Part shown: positions 6,573 to 6,605 of the stretch, in pieces
Layout of the letters: each line of letters opens with the position of its first letter
Numbering within the stretch: the first letter of the stretch is position 1
Origin: Acidobacteriota bacterium
Lineage (GTDB): Bacteria; Acidobacteriota; Vicinamibacteria; Vicinamibacterales; UBA8438
Assembly (NCBI GenBank): GCA_003533545.1
Contig: DQEK01000053.1
Location: 1-6,605, forward strand
DNA length: 6,605 bases
Reading direction: 5' to 3'
Made by a program: the position numbers and the translations under genes
The notes under the pieces: model-generated
Told to the model about the DNA's origin: nothing
The model's database searches: none
The model's input: only the letters and a program-made list of their open reading frames with translations

Positions 6573-6605
6573 ATGTCACTTTTCATGATTTGTCGCGTTG
6601 CTCTC
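6573..6605 (+). CDS. start of probable MacB-type (FtsX-like) permease, cut by window end
   Basis: An ATG at 6573 opens a frame that runs to the window end, eleven codons (MSLFMICRVAL). A strong Shine-Dalgarno GAGGAAGGA (6562-6570) precedes it, starting directly after the ATPase stop. The short hydrophobic and basic start fits the beginning of an FtsX/MacB permease, which would be the missing membrane subunit of this efflux operon. The identity rests on position and the ATPase type, because eleven residues are too few for homology. Confidence 0.6.
   Translation, partial: MSLFMICRVAL

Overview
The window is ordinary chromosomal DNA from a Gram-negative (two-membrane) bacterium. All supported genes lie on the + strand, with short gaps and moderately high G+C. 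A TolC-type outer-membrane channel and a Spy/CpxP-like periplasmic protein imply an outer membrane. The IspH is the long type known from cyanobacteria and plant plastids, not the short E. coli type. Together with the Gly/Arg-rich insert in the MacA-like adaptor, this suggests an uncultivated lineage of the Acidobacteriota/Gemmatimonadota kind. That placement is inference; no rRNA or other phylogenetic marker is present.

Layout. Positions 1-261 hold the 3' end of an unidentified gene whose stop overlaps the GTG start of ispH (258-1502), the last enzyme of the MEP isoprenoid pathway. After a 129-base gap comes a small secreted LTxxQ-motif protein of the Spy/CpxP type (1632-2081). A 225-base non-coding stretch follows, with a candidate ECF-sigma promoter (2201-2228) and a hairpin directly before a Shine-Dalgarno site. 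Then comes a compact efflux operon: TolC-like channel (2307-3935), MacA-like adaptor (3972-5702), MacB-type ATPase (5704-6561), and the first 11 codons of what should be the MacB-type permease (6573 to the window end).

How they work together. The last four genes form a complete tripartite ABC efflux or export machine: ATPase and permease in the inner membrane, adaptor across the periplasm, channel in the outer membrane. The substrate cannot be read from sequence. The Spy-like protein just upstream suggests a link with envelope stress or metal sensing, and a possible ECF promoter before the efflux operon fits that idea.

The most unusual feature is in the adaptor. Its conserved membrane-proximal part is interrupted by two inserts: a Gly/Arg-rich segment carrying an LTxxQ-like helix that resembles the neighbouring Spy-like protein, and a second, probably helical segment. 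I found no CRISPR array, mobile element, tRNA or rRNA, and no clearly new system.
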